Assembly: GCA_002343075.1 (NCBI GenBank)
Contig: DDRH01000022.1
Location: forward strand, 1-64,000
Direction of reading: 5' to 3'
DNA: 64,000 nucleotides
DNA from: Phycisphaerales bacterium UBA2421
GTDB taxonomy: Bacteria; Planctomycetota; Phycisphaerae; Tepidisphaerales; Tepidisphaeraceae
Made by a program: the position numbers and the translations under genes. The notes under the pieces were generated by a model. That model was not told the origin of the DNA, did no database searches, and worked only from the letters and a program-made list of their open reading frames with translations. Shown piece by piece: positions 59,668 to 64,000 of the stretch. Positions within the stretch are counted from its first letter, which is position 1. The number at the start of each line of letters is the position of its first letter.

Positions 59668-59901
59668 GTTCGCTCCTGTTGACTCACCGACGAATGATCA
59701 TGTGTGATCGCGCGCGAAACAACGCCGTCGTCGAAGGAGTAGTTCAACACGCTATCGTCCGCCAATAAACAGTATACCGCGCCGCGGCGCAGTTTCCCCC
59801 GAGCGAAGTTTTTCAGCCTGCGCCGCAGGCGCAGCGGCAGATTCGTGGGGCATCGGCTGAAGTGCCAAGCCCGCGAGCGGCTTGTTGAGAGTGAAAGAGC
59901 G

Positions 59902-60261
59902 CTATGCCGCGGCTTCGGCGTTGCGGCCTGCGAAGGTGTTTTGGTGAACGCTCACCATCACTCGCGCACCATTGGGCGAATCGCCGGAGATCTGCGTTTC
60001 GGTGTCGAGCAGTCGGGTGAATTCTTCATTCAGGCACCCTTGGATCTGCTTCAACTCTTCACACATCGCCTTGCGACGGGCCGCGAGTTGTCCGATCTGC
60101 TCATCCAGCCGGCGGATCGTCATCGCCTTCTGGTACGCGTCCTGAAAAACGGTCGCCAGCGGTGAATTGGTGGCCGCACTGACACCGCCGTTGGGGCCAT
60201 TGTCGGCTGCGAATTCCGCGGAATCATCTTGTGAACGACCCTTTGAACTTCCCTGTGACAT
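59902..60261 (-). CDS. Small helical hypothetical protein
   Basis: The 119-residue protein begins MSQGSSKGRSQDDSAEFAAD, a low-complexity head, then AYQKAMTIRRLDEQIGQLAA with RRKAMCEELKQIQGCLNEEF, a coiled-coil segment (about 45-85). A GGAG lies nine bases before the ATG. The tail (GRNAEAAA) is short. No family is recognised; it could be a regulatory or structural cytoplasmic protein. Confidence 0.55.
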   Translation of the reverse strand: MSQGSSKGRSQDDSAEFAADNGPNGGVSAATNSPLATVFQDAYQKAMTIRRLDEQIGQLAARRKAMCEELKQIQGCLNEEFTRLLDTETQISGDSPNGARVMVSVHQNTFAGRNAEAAA

Positions 60262-60471
60262 GTGAGTCAACTCCTTTTGCGACTAAGGACAACCTTAGAT
60301 TGTCGGCTTTGCGGCATCCGTGCATGAATCGTCATTATCAATGTCGCCAGTGCGGCTCGCAATGTCAAACATCTTACGCGCGAATTTTGCGCTCCCGCCG
60401 GTGAAGCGATATGCTGGGCGATTATTGAACAGGCAAAATCGGTTGATTTTCAACTCGATCGCCCGGCAAAC

Positions 60472-62490
60472 TCAATCCACAGTCGGTTGTGGAACCTTGG
60501 TCATCAGCAGCCGGGCACAGGTATCATGGGCGTGCTTCGATTCCATCACCTTACCCAGCCGGTGGTAAACGCGCGAAAGGTAGCGATATGCCAGGGCAAA
60601 GTTGGGGCGCATCGCCACGCAGATCTCGAAGGCCTGAGCGGCTCGGTCGAACATTGCCAGCCGCGAAAGAACTGCGCCAAGCTGGAAATGTGCGAGCGGG
60701 AAATCGTGTAACTGACCCACCGCGCGAAGACCATGTTCGACCGCTTCCTCCGGCCGGCCCAGCCGCGCGACTGCGACGCTCAAGCCGTAGGATGATTCGG
60801 CATTTTCCTTATCGAGCGATGCAGCGCGATTAAATGCCTTCTCGGCTTCGGCCCATCGCCGGAGACGGAGGCATGCGCGACCGACGCGGTTGTGAACCCA
60901 CGCATCATCGGGCGATTGTTCGGCGGCGGCGAGGAAATGGGCCAGGCCTTGTTGGGGGTCGTCCTGGATCATCGACAAAAACCCGCGGAAGAGGTTGATC
61001 TGCCGATTGACGGGGTCGATCCGTTCCACCGCAGCAATGGCCTCAGCCAGCGCCGCAGCGTCGGCGATGGGCACCGCGGCCTGTCCAAGGAGCAGTGCGT
61101 GGCGAATCTCGTCGGGAAACTCATGCGAGAGCGTTCGGGCGATCGCGAGAGCCTCGGTCGATCGCTTGCCCTCCAGCAGCGCCGCGGCGAGGTTGTAGCG
61201 CTGTTCGGCTCTGGCCCGGGCTATGTTGCGCAGCGTATCTTCGCCGGGCGCTTCGAGGTAGCCAAGCTCGACCAATTGCCGCATCGCCTCCGCGGCGACG
61301 GCGGGGTCTTCTTCCGTGGATAACGCGCGCTTGCCGTCAAACTCGCCGTCCACGGTTTCCCACGACGCGATGCGCTCGATCGACGGCACGTCCTCGAATG
61401 CGTTGATCAGCACCTTTCCTTCCATATCCTGCCCCACCGGCAGGCCAAACAGCGTGAGTATCGTCGGGGCGACATCCAGCAGCGTTGCGCCTTGAACCAG
61501 TTCGTCGCGCTTCAGACCCGGCCCGGACATCGCAACCACGCCGAGGTTGCGGTGCCATCGCGCCGGTTCAACCTGCTCAACGGGCCTCCGGTGATCGTTC
61601 AGAAAGCCGTGATCGGAGAGGATAATGACATGTGCATCGTCGCCGGCGAGTTCGAGCAGGCGGCCCAGCATCGCATCATGCAATTCGTAGAGCTTTGCCA
61701 TCACATGCTTAAATGCCTCAAAGACCTCGACCGGCAGGTGTTCCATCCGCGGGGGGTGGTAGAGCATGAAATCGTGGCCAAGCTGATCGATCGCTTCGTA
61801 ATACACCGTGCAAAAATCCCACGGTTGCTGTTCCATCAGTTCCGTCACCACTGCGTGCGTGGTGAGCAGTTCGGCCAGTCGCTTTTTCAGGTGCGCCACG
61901 AGGTAGGCAACCGCTGGCCGGGTGGTGCTCAGTCGTTCGGCTGCGGGAATGAAGTTGGCCACGAATTCTGTCAAAATCTCGTCGGAGTGCACCCGCAGGT
62001 CAGCCAGCGTCTCGCCCACGGATGCGGGCTCAACGCTACCGCTGGCAATGGGCCAGCTATCGGGACGTACATCGGGCGGTGCTACGGCAAACTGATTTGA
62101 GACGCATGTGCCGCGAATCGTCTCGGCGGGGTGGCTTGCGTACCACCCGACCGCATGGCAGCGCAAGCCGGCCTGGCTGAGAATGTTCCAAAGTGCCTTG
62201 GCCGTGCGAGAACTGCTCGACACCGGGCGCAACCCTGCGCCATCCGGCGTCGGCTCGACAAAACCGTGAATGCCGTGCTGGTAGGCGCGTTTTCCCGTGG
62301 TAATGCTGGTCCACAGGATGGGCGAGAGCACCGGCTGCAGCGTAAGGATATTCCCGGCTACGCCTTGCTCGACGATCCGCCGTGTGTTGGGCATCTTGCC
62401 CGCGTCCATCAGCGGATGAATCAGTTGCCAGTCGGCCCCGTCCCAGCCGACGAGGAGCACCTTCTTTGCGAGAGCGTTCGGGTTCTTCAT
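60472..62490 (-). CDS. Type I phosphodiesterase/nucleotide pyrophosphatase-like protein with C-terminal TPR repeats
   Basis: The 672-residue protein has an alkaline-phosphatase-superfamily domain: VLLVGWDGADWQLIHPLMDA (first metal site), SPILWTSITTGKRAYQHGIH (nucleophile Thr or Ser region), VYYEAIDQLGHDFMLY and VIILSDHGFLNDHR (metal His/Asp), about residues 10-390. From about residue 420 there are TPR-like units such as LFRGFLSMIQDDPQQGLAHF, AWVHNRVGRACLRLRRWAEA and LAHFQLGAVLSRLAMFDRAA. The fusion is typical of planctomycetes and its natural substrate is unknown. The ATG has a TATATT nine bases upstream and no ribosome site, which suggests leaderless translation. Confidence 0.85.
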   Translation of the reverse strand: MKNPNALAKKVLLVGWDGADWQLIHPLMDAGKMPNTRRIVEQGVAGNILTLQPVLSPILWTSITTGKRAYQHGIHGFVEPTPDGAGLRPVSSSSRTAKALWNILSQAGLRCHAVGWYASHPAETIRGTCVSNQFAVAPPDVRPDSWPIASGSVEPASVGETLADLRVHSDEILTEFVANFIPAAERLSTTRPAVAYLVAHLKKRLAELLTTHAVVTELMEQQPWDFCTVYYEAIDQLGHDFMLYHPPRMEHLPVEVFEAFKHVMAKLYELHDAMLGRLLELAGDDAHVIILSDHGFLNDHRRPVEQVEPARWHRNLGVVAMSGPGLKRDELVQGATLLDVAPTILTLFGLPVGQDMEGKVLINAFEDVPSIERIASWETVDGEFDGKRALSTEEDPAVAAEAMRQLVELGYLEAPGEDTLRNIARARAEQRYNLAAALLEGKRSTEALAIARTLSHEFPDEIRHALLLGQAAVPIADAAALAEAIAAVERIDPVNRQINLFRGFLSMIQDDPQQGLAHFLAAAEQSPDDAWVHNRVGRACLRLRRWAEAEKAFNRAASLDKENAESSYGLSVAVARLGRPEEAVEHGLRAVGQLHDFPLAHFQLGAVLSRLAMFDRAAQAFEICVAMRPNFALAYRYLSRVYHRLGKVMESKHAHDTCARLLMTKVPQPTVD

Positions 62491-62533
62491 CACAAGTTCA
62501 ATATATCTCAATCGAGTCTTAGTTGATAAAACG

Positions 62534-62567
62534 ACCCACCCGCGCCGAAACGTCGGCACGGGTGGGT
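62534..62567 (-). terminator. Intrinsic terminator after the PEP-CTERM gene
   Basis: A 15-bp stem with one mismatch (62534-62548 with 62553-62567) and a four-base loop lies 40 bases downstream of the gene at 62609. On the minus strand it is followed by a short T-run (GTTTTA). Confidence 0.8.
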
Positions 62568-62608
62568 TCGAGTGTTAAGTCCACTGTTTGACCAACGATG
62601 CAGGCTGC

Positions 62609-63256
62609 TTAGGCAGCCTTGCCACGCCACCGGCGAACGGCCAGTGCACCACCCGCAAGGGCGAGCAGACCGGTCGACGGTTCTGGAATCGGCGGAATGG
62701 TGACGCCGGCACCCGAATCGTCATACACCCAGCCATTGATGGTGGCGGGGAAGCCAGTTGTTGCGGTGGTGTCAATCTTGACATAGCCGAAATTCATCGC
62801 GCCGGTGCCTTCATTCACGAAACGAACTCCGAGAAACTTCGATCCGGTATTGCGATAGTTGAGCGAAGTGCCTTGGATCGAGCTGGTGAACGGCGAAGTG
62901 GCGTCGATCACGCTGCCCGGAGCGAGGTCGGCGTACACCACCGATGCCGGCGCAGTTGCCACGCCAGCGCCACGGAGGCCGCCAACGGTGGCCGGGTTCC
63001 AGTAGATACCCAAGCCCGAAGCGGTGTTGTAGGGGTTAAAATCCCAGCCGGCCGTGCTTGCACCGGAGGTGCCTGTCGCGCCGGTGATGAAATTGAGGTA
63101 AACGCCTGCAAGCGTCTGCGGGACCGGCAGGACGGTGTTTTCGTTGGTCGTCACGAGCACGGCTTTCGCCTCGCCCGAAACGGCAGCAACACCAGCCATG
63201 GCGGCGGCGCAGAGGCCCAACTGTTTGCGAACATTCGCTGAAGAAATGGAACTCAT
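62609..63256 (-). CDS. Secreted PEP-CTERM protein, unknown
   Basis: The 215-residue protein has a signal peptide (KQLGLCAAAMAGVAAVSGEA then KA). The mature part starts VLVTTNENTVLPVPQTLAGV and is a beta-rich domain (ATGTSGASTAGWDFNPYNTA, SIQGTSLNYRNTGSKFLGVR, GAMNFGYVKIDTTATTGFPA) resembling other planctomycete PEP-CTERM proteins of unknown role. The tail PPIPEPSTGLLALAGGALAV then RRWRGKAA is a PEP-CTERM signal. The ATG at 63256 has GGGAGA seven bases upstream. Confidence 0.85.
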   Translation of the reverse strand: MSSISSANVRKQLGLCAAAMAGVAAVSGEAKAVLVTTNENTVLPVPQTLAGVYLNFITGATGTSGASTAGWDFNPYNTASGLGIYWNPATVGGLRGAGVATAPASVVYADLAPGSVIDATSPFTSSIQGTSLNYRNTGSKFLGVRFVNEGTGAMNFGYVKIDTTATTGFPATINGWVYDDSGAGVTIPPIPEPSTGLLALAGGALAVRRWRGKAA

Positions 63257-63457
63257 CTGATTCTCTCCCAATCTGAAAAAAGAAGTGAACTAACCTGAAT
63301 GGGAATTTAACCTCACTTGCTGCATCGCGTCAAGCGAAAAATCTCTCACAAATGCATAGAAGTCGAAAGAGCCCCCAGCAGTCTCTGTGCAGGGTCGATA
63401 CAGAATTCCCATCTTCCCAAAACACGACTTTTTGCGACTGTAGACCTTCGAGCGGTC

Positions 63458-64000
63458 TTAGAGCACATCGTCCGCAACCCGATCATCTGAGAACGGATTT
63501 GAGTGGCGCGCGACAGACGTCAGCGGAAGCGGGCCTCGCATCACCTCCGAGCCGCTGCGCGGCGCGTCGCCGGGGGCAGGGAGGGATTTTCCGAACTGGC
63601 TGGCCAGAACAGTGAAGTCGTTTAGATCGACATTACCGGAATAGTCAAAGTCACCTTGGCTAAACACACGATTGGACGCACCAAAGTTAGCCGCGAGCAC
63701 GGTGAAATCATTTAAGTTCACGCTGCGATCGCGAGTGGCGTCGCCGGCGAGGACGAAGAAGTTCAACACATTGTCGCCGGCCAGCGGCATCCAACTTGGG
63801 TCGGTCACTCCGGCGGCGGCGAGGGTGGCGGTGTAGTTGCCGTCGGGCAGAGGCGTCAGGCCGGGGAAGCCGATCGTGGCGACATTGGAACCAGCGTTGT
63901 AGCTCAATGAAAGATTTCCCGAAGGAACAGCGGCAGCGGTCGTATGATTGACCACGCTCAGGTCGGCGGTGGTCAGGCTCATCGACACGTTTTCGCTGAA
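63458..64000 (-). CDS. Secreted protein with tandem dockerin-like Ca-loops (5' part outside window)
   Basis: The frame is open to the right edge, so the N-terminal part is missing; about 181 residues are seen. They begin FSENVSMSLTTADLSVVNHT and include a beta-sandwich with PDGNYTATLAAAGVTDPSWM. Two Ca-loop units follow: GDATRDRSVNLNDFTVLAAN and GDFDYSGNVDLNDFTVLASQ, the same type as in the proteins at 35611 and 37752. The end (about 45 residues from SLPAPGDAPRS to RVADDVL) carries no PEP-CTERM motif, unlike the other two. Perhaps it is an extracellular hydrolase or adhesin whose catalytic part lies outside the window. Confidence 0.75.
   Translation of the reverse strand, partial: FSENVSMSLTTADLSVVNHTTAAAVPSGNLSLSYNAGSNVATIGFPGLTPLPDGNYTATLAAAGVTDPSWMPLAGDNVLNFFVLAGDATRDRSVNLNDFTVLAANFGASNRVFSQGDFDYSGNVDLNDFTVLASQFGKSLPAPGDAPRSGSEVMRGPLPLTSVARHSNPFSDDRVADDVL

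Noticed and set aside
58633-59682. Plus-strand frame of 349 codons over hmgA
   Set aside because: Antisense shadow of homogentisate dioxygenase.
1-64000. CRISPR arrays, tRNA or rRNA genes, complete transposons
   Set aside because: Reading for regularly spaced repeats, cloverleaf ends and transposase motifs found none. The repeats present are palindromic or tandem units without spacer regularity.

Overview
The window is a 64 kb piece of a GC-rich bacterial chromosome with about 50 intact or near-intact genes on both strands. No tRNA, rRNA, CRISPR array, complete insertion sequence or integrase was seen. The most likely source is a planctomycete, probably class Phycisphaerae (Tepidisphaera/Humisphaera-like). 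The clues are four secreted proteins with PEP-CTERM tails, tandem dockerin-like Ca-loop modules ending in LAxNFG, DUF1559-type prepilin proteins, DUF4159 proteins, TPR/phosphodiesterase fusions, and dispersed repeats of a kind I associate with planctomycete genomes. This placement is inference from gene style, not from a marker gene.

Layout. 0-1.1 kb: a tail-fibre-like protein, cut by the window edge and probably frameshifted. 1.2-6.2 kb: ABC-2 permease, Gfo/Idh/MocA oxidoreductase, DUF1444 protein, polysaccharide deacetylase and PhyH-type dioxygenase. 6.2-11.4 kb: a RelE-type toxin-antitoxin pair with a dead toxin, then secreted or membrane-anchored proteins of unknown role, a PilZ-like protein and a YncE-PDZ fusion. 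11.6-18.4 kb: a B12-binding radical SAM enzyme divergent from a GT4 glycosyltransferase, carboxypeptidase Taq and ribosomal protein S1. 18.7-24.4 kb: a DUF4394 PEP-CTERM protein, a cyclase-repeat/DUF4159 protein, an Eis-like acetyltransferase and an FkbM methyltransferase. 24.5-29.6 kb: an isoprenoid/carotenoid cluster on the minus strand (phytoene desaturase, xseB, ispA, dxs). 29.6-35.5 kb: secreted proteins, a TMTC-like membrane TPR protein and mnmG.

35.6-45.8 kb is a polysaccharide/pectin-type locus: a pectate-lyase-like protein translationally coupled to a beta-strand-repeat protein, a PEP-CTERM protein, a second Gfo/Idh/MocA oxidoreductase, a prepilin-type protein and a divergent XylR-like regulator with a candidate operator. 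45.9-49.2 kb: acyl-CoA metabolism (enoyl-CoA hydratase, AtuA-C-like protein, acyl-CoA synthetase). 49.2-60.3 kb: a second toxin-antitoxin pair with a dead toxin, phenylalanine hydroxylase, YmdB-like phosphodiesterase, SpoIIE-type phosphatase, BtpA protein, a nucleotidyltransferase module broken by a 16-bp duplication, a tandem GNAT, a YfhO-like protein, DUF2200 and homogentisate dioxygenase. 60.4-64 kb: a phosphodiesterase-TPR protein, a PEP-CTERM protein and the end of a dockerin-like protein.

Two themes stand out. First, palindromic or text-like dispersed repeats lie inside essential-type genes as in-frame insertions. The same palindrome family is read in the same frame in mnmG and in the phytoene desaturase, and ispA carries two repeat-like loop expansions. 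Second, three separate two-gene modules each keep the small antitoxin-like gene while the toxin/enzyme gene is broken in three different ways (nonsense, +1 insertion, 16-bp duplication).
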